64,000 nt of DNA, from contig RAYB01000015.1 of assembly GCA_003669055.1 (NCBI GenBank), forward strand, positions 57,732-121,731, given 5' to 3'. Position 1 is the stretch's first letter, and each line of letters starts with the position of its first letter. Below, one piece after another: positions 17,030-25,549 of this stretch. Source of the DNA: a bacterium 1XD21-70. GTDB taxonomy: Bacteria > Bacillota > Clostridia > Lachnospirales > Lachnospiraceae. The translations under genes and the position numbers were made by a program. The notes under the pieces are model-generated. The model worked only from the letters and a program-made list of their open reading frames with translations. It was not told where the DNA came from and ran no database searches.

Positions 17030-17514
17030 TATTTATTGCCCCCTTTCCCCAGATTGGAAATATCCTCAAAGATCAGGTATACCAGATAAACAGCAGAGGT
17101 AATGCCGCACAACGGAAGGCACAGCCAGGTCGGCCCTCTCTTGAAGGACGGGATATTCACCCAGGTGTAATTCCAGAACTGCTTTGTCACCTTAAAACCA
17201 TAGTAAGCCATCAAAACAGCAAAAAACAGCATAACCAGAGAGATCACTATTGACAGAATACTTTTCGCTTTTTCATTCTTCAGCATGTCGCTGATAGATG
17301 TAAAAGCAAAATGCCTCTTCTCATAAACCATGGCGCCTGCTCCCATAAATACTGCCCAGATAAAGGAATACATGGATACATCCTCCGTCCAGGTAGCCGC
17401 AATCCCGATATAACGGGAAAGCATCTGGAATACAACCGTGAGAAGGAATACGCACAGGAAGAATCCGCCGATCGCAACCTAGATCTTCTGCATCATCTCA
17501 ATCGCTTTCTTCAT
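17029..17514 (-). pseudogene. TRAP transporter small permease (DctQ/YiaM type) with in-frame TAG
   Basis: The natural frame starts at the ATG at 17514 (MKKAIEMMQKI), meets TAG at 17481-17479 (codon 12), then continues VAIGGFFLCVFLLTVVFQML to a normal end at 17029. About 150 residues and four membrane segments follow, all well preserved. The next ATG (17424) has no ribosome site and would drop most of the first helix. A CAG-to-TAG change is the simplest cause. Either the gene has just died, or TAG is read through. The sister gene dctP carries the same kind of lesion. Confidence 0.85.
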
Positions 17515-17642
17515 TTTTCTTCTCCTTTTAAAGTTAAATTCGTAACAGTTCAGATAAACTGCCACTAAAACTTCTTTTCGCAGCCGTCCTGTACCCCGCT
17601 GCTGCCATCCTTAACAATTTCTTTACATGTTTTTAAACGGAA

Positions 17643-17674
17643 CAACAGCCACCCAGTCTCCCAGGTGACTGCTG
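17643..17674 (-). promoter_or_regulatory. Intercistronic hairpin between dctP and dctQ
   Basis: Minus strand: CAGCAGTCACC pairs with GGTGGCTGTTG (two G-U pairs) around ten bases. Not followed by a T-run. Such hairpins often stabilise binding-protein mRNA or lower permease expression. Confidence 0.5.
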
Positions 17675-17695
17675 CGTCCTGAAAATTTCGATTCC

Positions 17696-18814
17696 TTAAT
17701 TGCCTGCTGCTGCGCGGATCATCTCCAGCTCGGCGGTCATGTTGTTGTCAGCAGCGAACTTATCCTGGATCGGCAGAGCCAGAGCCTTGAAAGCATCAAT
17801 GTCCAGATCCTCAAAATTGGTTACAGTCGCTCCATCAGCGATAACCTTCTCTTTGGACTCCTTGAACATGCGGTAAACAACCTCACGCTCTTCCGCAGTA
17901 CAAGCCTCAACAGCCTCGTCAATCCATCCCTTCTGCTCATCGGTCAGGCCGTCATAGAAGTGGCCGCTCATCAGCAAAAGACGGGTGGTATAATCATGAT
18001 GGGTCTCGGCAATGTGCTTGCCGTTATCGGTCTTGTGATGCTCTTTTAACATAAAGCTGGTGTAGTCGTTCTCGGCAGAATCCACAACGCCCTGCTGCAA
18101 AGCCTGATACAGTTCGCCCCATGCCACGGAAGTAGGGATGGCTCCGCATGCCTTCCAGAATTCCTGCTATACCTGGGAAGACTGGGTACGAATGGTCATG
18201 CCCTTCAAATCATCCGGCTTTGTAATGTCTTTCTTTCCGTAGTAATCACGCACGGAAGAAGACCAGTAAGCCATGATACGGAAGTTATTGCCGGTTTTCT
18301 CACTGACAGTTGCCTTCATCTTCTCACCAAACTCGCCGTCCAGGCACTTCTCCCAGTGGTCAAAGCTGTCAAACAGATAGTTCAGGGAGAAAATATCCAC
18401 CTCCGGCACACCAATTGCTGTCATAAAGCCCGGAGAAGCAACTACCATGGAAGCAGCGCCCATCTCCAGCTTCTCGATCAGTTCGTTCTCATTCTCACCC
18501 AGGGTTCCTTTATGTACGGTTACGGAAATCTTGCCGCCGGAAATGTCCTCCAGCACCTCTTTGAATTTATCCATACCATAGGAATAGGGATTGTCTAAGG
18601 AGGTCTGGTTGGAAGCAATGATCAGGTTCAGCTCTGCATTGGATGTGTCAGCTGCCGGTGCTGCCGCCTCTCCGCCGCCTGCTGCCGTCGTGGCCTCCCC
18701 GCCACCCGCTGCCTCTGTAGCTGCAGGTGCTGCCGCCGGCGGGGTCGGTCCGCAACCTGCCAAAGATACTGCTGCCAAAACTCCCGCCAATAACAATGAT
18801 ACTTTTTTCTTCAT
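17696..18814 (-). pseudogene. TRAP solute-binding protein (DctP/YiaO type) with in-frame TAG
   Basis: A lipoprotein signal (SLLLAGVLAAVSLAGCG) and an Ala/Gly-rich linker lead into a DctP domain. At codon 216 the frame reads GMTIRTQSSQV, then TAG (18169-18167), then QEFWKACGAIPT and VAWGELYQALQQGVVD in the same frame to the end at 17696. The restored protein would be 372 residues, typical for the family, and the stop splits the ligand-binding fold. A CAG-to-TAG change fits. The base context TAG-CAG resembles leaky stops. No other damage is seen, so loss is recent or suppressed. Confidence 0.87.
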
Positions 18815-18896
18815 AATAGAATTCCCCTTCTTTACTTATTATTTTTACGTCCCGCCTTCCCCCAGGCGCCGCCGTAAAGTACTGCTTTTTCAATCC

Positions 18897-19901
18897 TCAC
18901 ATTGCCAGAATTGCATTCCACTTCTCTTCAATTACCGGGATGCCGTTCTCCAGGTTATCCTTCCGGTTGTTGATCTCGATCTCACCCGGATAAAACACCT
19001 TGCCGCCCTCCTGTGCCGGAAGCGAAGACTTGATATCCGCCACCAGTTCGTCCACAATCTGGTCTGTGGTTTTGGCATCGTTAAACTTGCCCGGGTCAAT
19101 GGCAATCATAATCTGGGATAATCCCACCTCATCCCCAAAGGTTCCAATCTTCTGAACAGAGTTGGCATTGGTCAGGACTGTGGAAATCAGATCCAGCAAT
19201 ACGGAAATCCCGCTTCCCTTCCAATATCCCATAGGAAGCACCCTCCAAGTCTTCTCTATCGCCGCCGGGTCGGTAGTCAGATTGCCGTCTTCATCATAAC
19301 CGCCCGGTACCGGAAGCTGCTGGCCTTTCAGCCTTGCCTCCTCGATCTTGCCATAGGAGAACTGGGATACCGCACAATCCACTACCACATGGTCGCCGTT
19401 GCTCTTAGGCACCGCCAAAATCAGCGGATTGTTGCCGATCTTCCTGTCCTTGCCGCCCCATGCCGGCATGTTGGGCATCGTGTTGGACCAGCAAATCCCG
19501 ATGCAGCCTGCATTGGCTGCCTGCCAGCCGTAGCTGCCGCCGCGCATCCAGTGGTTGCTGTTGCCTAGTGCCACCATCCCGATGCCGTACTGCTTGGCCA
19601 GCTCAATCGCCCGGTCCATCGCCTGCTTGGCATTCAGCGGGCCAAAGCCCCTGTGGCCTTCCCACCGTTCGATGGCTCCCATGGACATCTCACAAGTGGC
19701 TACCACATCCGGATTGATCTCTCCCTTGTCCAGGTACTCCACCACACGGGGGAAGCGGTTGATCCCATGGCTATAGATCCCATCCAGGCTGTTCTGTGCA
19801 AAAACTGTTGCTGCATCCAATGCGTTCTTTCCATTAAAACCTCTGCTGATCAGTACGCGCTCAAACTCCTTCAGCAAATCTTCATACTTGATTCTTAACA
19901 T
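18897..19901 (-). CDS. YiaK/DlgD-like 2,3-diketo-L-gulonate reductase
   Basis: 334 residues from the ATG at 19901, in the Ldh_2/malate dehydrogenase family of NAD(P)H oxidoreductases. It closely follows E. coli YiaK as I remember it: VLISRGF, YSHGINRFPRVV, GIGMVALGNSNHWMRGGSYG (active-site His), IGICWSNTMPNMPAWGG and LPMGYWKGSGISVLLDLI. YiaK reduces 2,3-diketo-L-gulonate, and E. coli yiaMNO encodes its TRAP importer, the same arrangement as here. It is the first gene of the operon, behind a LacI-type operator. Substrate is inferred from this similarity and context. Confidence 0.88.
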   Translation of the reverse strand: MLRIKYEDLLKEFERVLISRGFNGKNALDAATVFAQNSLDGIYSHGINRFPRVVEYLDKGEINPDVVATCEMSMGAIERWEGHRGFGPLNAKQAMDRAIELAKQYGIGMVALGNSNHWMRGGSYGWQAANAGCIGICWSNTMPNMPAWGGKDRKIGNNPLILAVPKSNGDHVVVDCAVSQFSYGKIEEARLKGQQLPVPGGYDEDGNLTTDPAAIEKTWRVLPMGYWKGSGISVLLDLISTVLTNANSVQKIGTFGDEVGLSQIMIAIDPGKFNDAKTTDQIVDELVADIKSSLPAQEGGKVFYPGEIEINNRKDNLENGIPVIEEKWNAILAM

Positions 19902-19986
19902 TGTTTTAACCCATATCCTTTCTAAATTAGATTTTAGAGAACCTTCAAGAAAAAACATTTTGACACATTTCCTGCATCCACAATTT

Positions 19987-20002
19987 TTGCAATCGATTGT
20001 GT
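19987..20002. promoter_or_regulatory. LacI-type operator O1 at the reductase promoter
   Basis: TTGCAATCGATTGTGT, 14 of 16 bases matching the palindrome TTGCAATCGATTGCAA. It lies just downstream of the -10 box at 20007-20012, over the likely transcription start. Confidence 0.75.
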
Positions 20003-20006
20003 CTAA

Positions 20007-20035
20007 ATTTTATCATAATTTAACCCCTATTTCAA
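20007..20035 (-). promoter_or_regulatory. Promoter of the reductase-TRAP operon
   Basis: TTGAAA, 17-base spacer, TAAAAT on the minus strand, about 105 bases upstream of the ATG at 19901. Confidence 0.7.
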
Positions 20036-20249
20036 CCGCAATTCCTTCACTATTTTGCACAAATTGAGCAGGCTGTTTTTGTCGCTATTCCATAAATCCA
20101 TTGCCATAAATGTATATAAACCCCATCTGTTTCCTTTTCTTTTGGGGATTGTATCCATTCCCGGCACTTGTGTCCATCGGCGGTTCTAAAAACCTTTGCC
20201 TTCCCGCCCGGGCAAGCACATTGTTAAACTATGATAATTATTTTTATCT

Positions 20250-20265
20250 TTGCAATCGATTGCAA
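20250..20265. promoter_or_regulatory. LacI-type operator O2
   Basis: Perfect 16-base palindrome TTGCAATCGATTGCAA in the 660-base gap between the LacI gene and the reductase gene. This gap also holds O1, O3, a promoter and the LacI terminator; the remainder is AT-rich with no gene that I can support. Confidence 0.75.
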
Positions 20266-20422
20266 TCTGTATATTTATCATATCACAGCTATATCTAATT
20301 TTCAAGCGTGTTCTTATTGTCTTATTTCACATTTTTTACCGCATATTTTTGTGCATATTGATTATTTTTTTGTTGTTTTCCTGTTTTTCCCTCCCTCTTT
20401 TATCCTTCCAACATCTATCATT

Positions 20423-20438
20423 TAGAAATCGATTGCAA
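20423..20438. promoter_or_regulatory. LacI-type operator O3
   Basis: TAGAAATCGATTGCAA, one good half-site and one weaker half, centred 173 bases from O2. Confidence 0.55.
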
Positions 20439-20499
20439 GACATGATTATCCTCATTTCTGCCCTATCCTTTGCTGCCTCCCCATAATATCCCCCCTAAA

Positions 20500-20539
20500 A
20501 CAAGAAAACGGAAGATGCGGATCTCTCCGCCCTCCCGTT
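20500..20539 (-). terminator. Terminator of the LacI gene
   Basis: Minus strand: AACGGGAGGGCGG pairs imperfectly with CCGCATCTTCCGTT around AGAGAT, followed by TTCTTGTTTT, 29 bases after the gene. Confidence 0.75.
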
Positions 20540-20567
20540 CTTGGCCGCATGCCCCTTGCATCTTTCC

Positions 20568-21560
20568 TCACGTACTTTCCCTCTCAATGATCTCCGAAAA
20601 CATCATCATCTTCTTCCCCTGCACCTTCCCTTCCAGCCCCTCGCGCAGAATCGCTGCCGCCGACTCACTCAAGGCCTGAAGCCGGTTATCCAGGGTAGTC
20701 AGCTTTGGCATGCAGATCTCACCGTAAACGCTGTTGTCAATCCCAATCAGCCCCAGCTGCTCCGGAACCGCAATCCCACGGTCATGCGCCGCGCGCACAC
20801 CGCCTACAGCCACCAAATCGATCGTATAGATGATCCCCTGCACGTCCGGATGCTCATCCAGGATCCGCAGCGTGACCTCGTATCCGCCCCTGACAGAACT
20901 TTCCTCCATCCCATACATCCATAGGCTTCCCTCCCCCGCCCCATGGCGGAGCATCCCCTCGCAGTACCCCTGCTGCTTATGGCTGTTAGACGGGGACATG
21001 GAATCCAGGACAAAGGCAATCTTTGACTTTCCCTTGGAATATAACAGATCCACACACCTTGATACCCCGGCATCCTCGTCTACAATCACGCCGGAGACAT
21101 TCGGCAGATCCAGGTATCCGTTCACCATCACAATCGGCACCTTGGGAAGGTGCTTCTGGATGCTTTCCTTCACAGCCTCCGTCCCGAACATGGATCCCAT
21201 CAGGATCACTCCCTCCACACGGCGCTGCTCCAGAATCCGGATATACTCCGCCTTTTTCTCATCCTCCGACCCGGTGCCCATGATAATACAGCAGTATCCC
21301 CGCCGGGTCAGTTCCTGCTCAATCACAAAAGCGCTATCCACATGGTGAGCCACCCGGATATCCACAATCAGGATCCCCACCAGCCGGGATGACTGCATCA
21401 CCAGCCCCCTCGCCGCCGCATCCGGTATATAATTATATTTTTTTAACAGCCCCTGGATCCTCTGCCGTGTCTCCAGCTTGATCCCCGGCTTGTCATTGAT
21501 CACCCGGGACACGGTACTGGCGGCCACCCCTGCCTCCCGGGCTATATCATAAATTGTCAC
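20568..21560 (-). CDS. LacI-family transcriptional regulator
   Basis: 330 residues starting at GTG (21560) with GAGGAG nine bases upstream. The N-terminal HTH and hinge helix MTIYDIAREAGVAASTVSRV / NYIPDAAARGL are classic, followed by a periplasmic-binding-type sensor domain (LVGILIVDIRVAH to LGLIGIDNSVYGEI). The four palindromes with central ATCGAT around its gene and the next operon are the natural operators for such a protein. It probably represses the reductase-TRAP operon until a sugar-acid ligand binds. Its own gene has one operator upstream, suggesting autoregulation. Confidence 0.93.
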   Translation of the reverse strand: MTIYDIAREAGVAASTVSRVINDKPGIKLETRQRIQGLLKKYNYIPDAAARGLVMQSSRLVGILIVDIRVAHHVDSAFVIEQELTRRGYCCIIMGTGSEDEKKAEYIRILEQRRVEGVILMGSMFGTEAVKESIQKHLPKVPIVMVNGYLDLPNVSGVIVDEDAGVSRCVDLLYSKGKSKIAFVLDSMSPSNSHKQQGYCEGMLRHGAGEGSLWMYGMEESSVRGGYEVTLRILDEHPDVQGIIYTIDLVAVGGVRAAHDRGIAVPEQLGLIGIDNSVYGEICMPKLTTLDNRLQALSESAAAILREGLEGKVQGKKMMMFSEIIEREST

Positions 21561-21598
21561 TTCCTTTAACTCCTCAGCATCTTCTGTCCTTTTGTTTT

Positions 21599-21627
21599 AC
21601 TATACTCTATTTGGGACAGACAGGCAA
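21599..21627 (-). promoter_or_regulatory. Promoter of the LacI gene
   Basis: TTGCCT, 17-base spacer, TATAGT on the minus strand, about 40 bases before the GTG start. Confidence 0.6.
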
Positions 21628-21677
21628 GGGACTTTTCATTTCTTGTGAAATCCCGCTAATATTTGATGTTTTTCTCT

Positions 21678-21693
21678 TTGCAATCGATTGTTT
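21678..21693. promoter_or_regulatory. LacI-type operator O4 upstream of lacI promoter
   Basis: TTGCAATCGATTGTTT, about 50 bases upstream of the lacI -35 box. Placement allows autoregulation or looping to the distant sites. Confidence 0.65.
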
Positions 21694-21735
21694 TTTTGGT
21701 GGTTTTGACTATTTCGCTATGCAAACCCCTTTTCT

Positions 21736-22671
21736 TTATTTTCCGGCTTCTTCCATCACCCTTTTGTCCTCGCCGGTCAGTTCCATCTCCCTGCCAAAGC
21801 CGAAAGAGCCGTCCCTCCGGCATTGCTGCGCGGAAAAAACCGCTGCCCGGTAAAGGCTCAGGCGGACCAGCAAATCTTTATACCCTGCTGCATCTACTAT
21901 CCCCTTATGGCCGGACCCTTCACCAAAATCTACTGCCTGCGGGATCCCGTCCAGGTAATTTACCAAAAAACAGGCAATAAACGAATCCCCGGCTCCCATG
22001 GTATCCACTGCCTTCACCAGGCATGCCGACTGCTCATAGAATTTTCCGTCTGCCATTACATAGGCGCCCTCGCTCCCCCTGGTCGCTATCACCATATGCC
22101 GGCAGCCCAATCCCATGATCCGGTCCATCGTTCTGCGGATCTCCCCCTCTTCCATACCGCCGCAGGAAATCTCTGCACAATCAAGATACGGGCAGCATCT
22201 TTTCAGGTATTCCTCATCATAACGGTTGGAAAAATCCATGGAAACAAACCTGCCCGCCCGGCGTATCTTGGGGAGTTCCTCCTCCATGTAACTGAAAATG
22301 CTGGTATGCACCAGGCCAAAACCGGAAATATATTCCTCGTCCAGCCCGCTAAGCACCGGCGGCTTTGTCCCGGAAACACCGCCCCGGTTGCCTGCAAGGA
22401 AAACCCTGTCCCCTTCTTCCAAACGCACCCTGGCACAGCCATTCTCCCCCTGCTCAAACCGGCAGTGGGACAGATCCACCCCCAGCCCCCGCACTGCCGA
22501 ATATACATGCCGGGCCACCTCATCATCCCCAAATGTCCCCAGATAAGCCGATTCCATCCCCATATATTTTGCAAAAACCGCAATGTTAAGGGCATTCCCG
22601 CCTGGATACATCGTTTTTATGTGGAGATATTTATCGCAGACATTATCCCCGATTCCCAATACCCGGAGCAC
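21736..22671 (-). CDS. PfkB-family sugar kinase, FrlD-like (fructoselysine 6-kinase)
   Basis: 311 residues of ribokinase fold. The N-terminal GIGDNVCDKYLHIKTMYPGGNALNIAV is typical of FrlD, and the C-terminal signature VDTMGAGDSFIACFL holds the anion hole and the catalytic Asp. FrlD phosphorylates fructoselysine or related Amadori products at C6 so that a deglycase can split them. It is the third gene of the set deglycase, GntR regulator, kinase, which supports the role. No transporter for the substrate is seen next to it. Exact amino-acid moiety unknown. Confidence 0.82.
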   Translation of the reverse strand: MLRVLGIGDNVCDKYLHIKTMYPGGNALNIAVFAKYMGMESAYLGTFGDDEVARHVYSAVRGLGVDLSHCRFEQGENGCARVRLEEGDRVFLAGNRGGVSGTKPPVLSGLDEEYISGFGLVHTSIFSYMEEELPKIRRAGRFVSMDFSNRYDEEYLKRCCPYLDCAEISCGGMEEGEIRRTMDRIMGLGCRHMVIATRGSEGAYVMADGKFYEQSACLVKAVDTMGAGDSFIACFLVNYLDGIPQAVDFGEGSGHKGIVDAAGYKDLLVRLSLYRAAVFSAQQCRRDGSFGFGREMELTGEDKRVMEEAGK

Positions 22672-22730
22672 ACGCTCCCCTCCTTTCTGTTGCCAGGCTG
22701 TTTTTTATTTTCCCGCCAGCCTGTGGGCAA

Positions 22731-23468
22731 TTACTCTCCCTTTGCTACATTCGTGGTAGATATCTTATACTCATAGCGGTCTGCATTGATCACCTCTTTG
22801 CCGTTGTAGACCGGTTCCCCGCCTGTATCATACGTAATGTCGCGGGACAGGATCAAGACATCGTTCTCCTTGACCCCCAGCTGTTCCGCCTCCTCCCGCG
22901 TCGCATAGCAGACCCCTATCGTCTTGGAGCCGTTTGCCAGGGTAATCCCGTGCTCCCTCAAAATCTCATGCAGGGAGCGGTTCAGGTCTTCCGCCAGAAG
23001 ATAAGCATACTTCCGCGGGAAATGGTTTTCCTCCAGGATCACCGGCACGTCATTATAGAGCCTCAAACGCCGGATGCAGATCACCTTATCGTCCTCCTGC
23101 AGCCGCAAGGCTTTGATGTCCGACGGCCTGGCCTTTACCAGTTCCGCTGACAAAAGGCAGGTTCCCGGCCTCCCCCCTTCCAGTTCGCAGCTTTGCGAGA
23201 AACCCATAAAATGGTTCAGGCTCCTGGAGATTTTTTTGTCCAGCACAAATGTCCCCAGCCGCTGCTTGCGCACCAGGATTTCCTCCTCCACGAGAAGTTC
23301 CAGCGCCTTGCGGATCGTGATCCTGCTGACCCCATAGCTTTTGCTCAGTTCGGCTTCCGTCGGGATCCGGGAACCTGGCAGGATTTCCCGGCCTGCAATC
23401 TTCCCTTTAATGTTTTCTGCGATCTGCACATAGAGAGGCACTGCTGTATCCCGCATCACTTCCGACAT
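22731..23468 (-). CDS. GntR/HutC-family regulator of the frl-like operon
   Basis: 245 residues. The N-terminal winged helix (PLYVQIAENIKGKIAGREIL, then YGVSRITIRKALELLVEE) is GntR type, and the C-terminal UTRA ligand domain (about 95-235) includes DVPVILEENHFPRKY and ILSRDITYDTGGEPVYNG. UTRA domains sense phosphorylated sugars and similar ligands. It lies between deglycase and kinase, so it probably controls this operon in response to an Amadori intermediate. Confidence 0.92.
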   Translation of the reverse strand: MSEVMRDTAVPLYVQIAENIKGKIAGREILPGSRIPTEAELSKSYGVSRITIRKALELLVEEEILVRKQRLGTFVLDKKISRSLNHFMGFSQSCELEGGRPGTCLLSAELVKARPSDIKALRLQEDDKVICIRRLRLYNDVPVILEENHFPRKYAYLLAEDLNRSLHEILREHGITLANGSKTIGVCYATREEAEQLGVKENDVLILSRDITYDTGGEPVYNGKEVINADRYEYKISTTNVAKGE

Positions 23469-23492
23469 GTAAACTCCCTCCCTGTTCCCTCT

Positions 23493-24488
23493 TTAATAGT
23501 CCAGCCTCCGGTAATACCTGCGGATCGCCAACGGGTGCCTGCGGCAATGCTCCAGATGTACATTCACCCGCTGGAATGCAGAACGCATCACAATCGGCGA
23601 CAGCATGCCCCGAAACTCCTCGCTGATCCCGTCCAGTTTGAATTTCTTTGTATCAAACACAATCACCTTCGCACTGATTGTATGTACAAACCTTTCCACC
23701 CGCTCCATCTGCGGCCTTGCCATATCCTCCCCCTTTATCAGGATCACCGGCACATCCCTTTCAATAACCTCCAGCGTCCCATGGAAGAAATTGGCTGCCG
23801 ATACTGGGCGTGTGCGCATCCACTGCATCTCCTCCATAATACACATCCCATAGCAGGTCGCCCAGTCCTCCAAATTCCCGGCTCCGACCAAATAGGTAAT
23901 CGGCTCGTCACAATACTCCTGTGCATAAGCCTGGGCATCTGCATCCGCATCCTTATAAATCTGGACTACGTTGTCCGGCATATGTACGATCTCTTCAAAA
24001 AACCGGCCGTACTTTTCAAACTGCCCGGCATTTTTCAAAAAGCGCAGCGTCACGGTATACCAGAAATAGTAGCCCCCGCCAACGGTGCTCACCAGGTAAT
24101 CACATTTCTCAAACAAGGGGGTTCCCGCATTTTCCACATATCCGATCACCTTCGCCCCCAGGCTATGGGCCTTGTCTACTGCCTCCACAATCTCTTTGGT
24201 ATCCCCGGAAATAGACTCGATTACCACAACCGACCTCTCATCAAAAAACGGGTTGCCTACCAAGTTAAAGTCTGCCGCATTCTCAATGTAGAGAGGAAGC
24301 CTGGAACCCAGCTGTTTGGCTATATGGATCATCTGGTTTGCATAAAGCACCGTCCCGCCAATCCCGATATAGAAAATATTGGAATAGCCTTCCTCACAGA
24401 CCTGGTCTACAATCTTCTCCACCTGCGGGATAATATCCACCCCGTTCTGATGCTCCCGCCTGATTTTTGCCTCATCGAAATTCAACAT
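23493..24488 (-). CDS. SIS-domain deglycase, FrlB-like
   Basis: 331 residues with two SIS domains: FYIGIGGTVLYANQMIHIAK and VVVIESISGDTKEIVEAV in the first, YLVGAGNLEDWA and FFHGTLEVIERDVPVILI in the second. The C-terminus HPLAIRRYYRRLDY matches the tail of FrlB-type fructoselysine-6-phosphate deglycases. The product splits 6-phospho-Amadori compounds into glucose-6-phosphate and the amino acid. First gene of the operon, behind a perfect promoter. Glucoselysine or other aminosugar phosphates are alternative substrates. Confidence 0.85.
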   Translation of the reverse strand: MLNFDEAKIRREHQNGVDIIPQVEKIVDQVCEEGYSNIFYIGIGGTVLYANQMIHIAKQLGSRLPLYIENAADFNLVGNPFFDERSVVVIESISGDTKEIVEAVDKAHSLGAKVIGYVENAGTPLFEKCDYLVSTVGGGYYFWYTVTLRFLKNAGQFEKYGRFFEEIVHMPDNVVQIYKDADADAQAYAQEYCDEPITYLVGAGNLEDWATCYGMCIMEEMQWMRTRPVSAANFFHGTLEVIERDVPVILIKGEDMARPQMERVERFVHTISAKVIVFDTKKFKLDGISEEFRGMLSPIVMRSAFQRVNVHLEHCRRHPLAIRRYYRRLDY

Positions 24489-24524
24489 ATTACTTCCGCC
24501 TCCTGTGTTTATTCATTATAATAC

Positions 24525-24553
24525 ATTATATAACAAATAACGACCAGTGTCAA
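24525..24553 (-). promoter_or_regulatory. Consensus promoter of the frl-like operon
   Basis: TTGACA, 17-base spacer, TATAAT on the minus strand, all positions consensus. A second TATAAT ten bases downstream makes a direct repeat that could be part of a GntR-type operator. Start codon follows after about 35 bases with AGGAGG. Confidence 0.85.
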
Positions 24554-24571
24554 CGGATTTTTTAATATGTT

Positions 24572-25450
24572 TTAAGATGTCATGTCTCTGTCCTGGTGCA
24601 CTACCAGCTGCCGGAAAGGAATCACGATTCCCTCCTCGTCAAACCTCAGCTTAATCGATTCGATAATATCCCACCTGGCAGGCCAATACTCGTCCTTCAT
24701 CATCCATCCCCGCATGCCAAGAACCACGGCACTTTCCCCCAGTTCCTTCACAAATACCCGGGTGCCGTCCTCACGGAGAACCTGTGGATGATGTTCTAAG
24801 ATATCACAAAGGATCTCCTTGGCCTTTTTAAGGTCTGAGGCATAGCTAACCTGCACCTCCAGATCCAGCTGCCGTTTTTCCTGGGCGGTCGCGTTGACCA
24901 CAGTGGCATTGGCTACCGTGCCATTGGGTATGGTAACCTTGCGGTTGTCCACCGTGGTCAGCACTGTGTACACCAAGCCGATATCCTGTACCGTCCCCTC
25001 CACACCCCCGCACGCAATATAATCCTGAATCACAAACGGCCTGGTAAGCATAATCAGGATACCTCCCGCAACATTGGACAAACTCTCCTTGAGCGACAAC
25101 CCGATTGCCACGCCCGCAGATCCCATCAGTGCCACAATCGACGCCGACGGCACCCCCAGTTTCTCCGCTGCCATAAAAACCACCAGCGCATACATGGCGG
25201 CATTGGCCGCTGAAAGCAGGAATTTATTTACATTTTCTTCGAGATTCATTCTCAAAAACGTCTTTTTCAGGATTCCCTGCAGCCCGCGGGCAACCCGGAT
25301 CCCCACAAAAAGGATCACCGATGCAAACAATACCCGCCAAAAAAACGCCCTCAGCCCCGGAGCCCAGATCTTCAATACATCCAAAACAAAACTTCCCTCC
25401 AGGCGCGGCACCGGCACCGGTGCACCCGCCATCCATATTTTTACAGACAT
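24572..25450 (-). CDS. Small-conductance mechanosensitive channel, MscS family
   Basis: 292 residues. Three N-terminal membrane segments lead into the pore helix region VALMGSAGVAIGLSLKESLSN, followed by the beta domain (NVAGGILIMLTRPFVIQDYI, VDNRKVTIPNGTVANATVVN) and a mixed C-terminal domain. It opens on membrane tension to release solutes on osmotic downshift. It sits alone between the frl-like operon and the MoxR operon. Confidence 0.95.
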   Translation of the reverse strand: MSVKIWMAGAPVPVPRLEGSFVLDVLKIWAPGLRAFFWRVLFASVILFVGIRVARGLQGILKKTFLRMNLEENVNKFLLSAANAAMYALVVFMAAEKLGVPSASIVALMGSAGVAIGLSLKESLSNVAGGILIMLTRPFVIQDYIACGGVEGTVQDIGLVYTVLTTVDNRKVTIPNGTVANATVVNATAQEKRQLDLEVQVSYASDLKKAKEILCDILEHHPQVLREDGTRVFVKELGESAVVLGMRGWMMKDEYWPARWDIIESIKLRFDEEGIVIPFRQLVVHQDRDMTS

Positions 25451-25549
25451 GCTTCCTCTCCTTTTGCTTGCTCTCTTACTTCCTTGCCCCTCCAGGCGCC
25501 GCCTGCCCCCATGCCGCCGGACCCGTCTTTACCAATAATTGCCGGCCTG

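Noticed and set aside
17029..18814. TAG reassigned to an amino acid throughout the genome
   Set aside because: TAG ends ssb, rpsF and the kinase gene in this window, so it works as a stop; only local readthrough or mutation remains possible.
23193..24521. Long open frame on the plus strand (about 440 codons)
   Set aside because: Antisense to the GntR and deglycase genes, which are clear families; composition (His, Pro, Arg rich) is typical of shadows.
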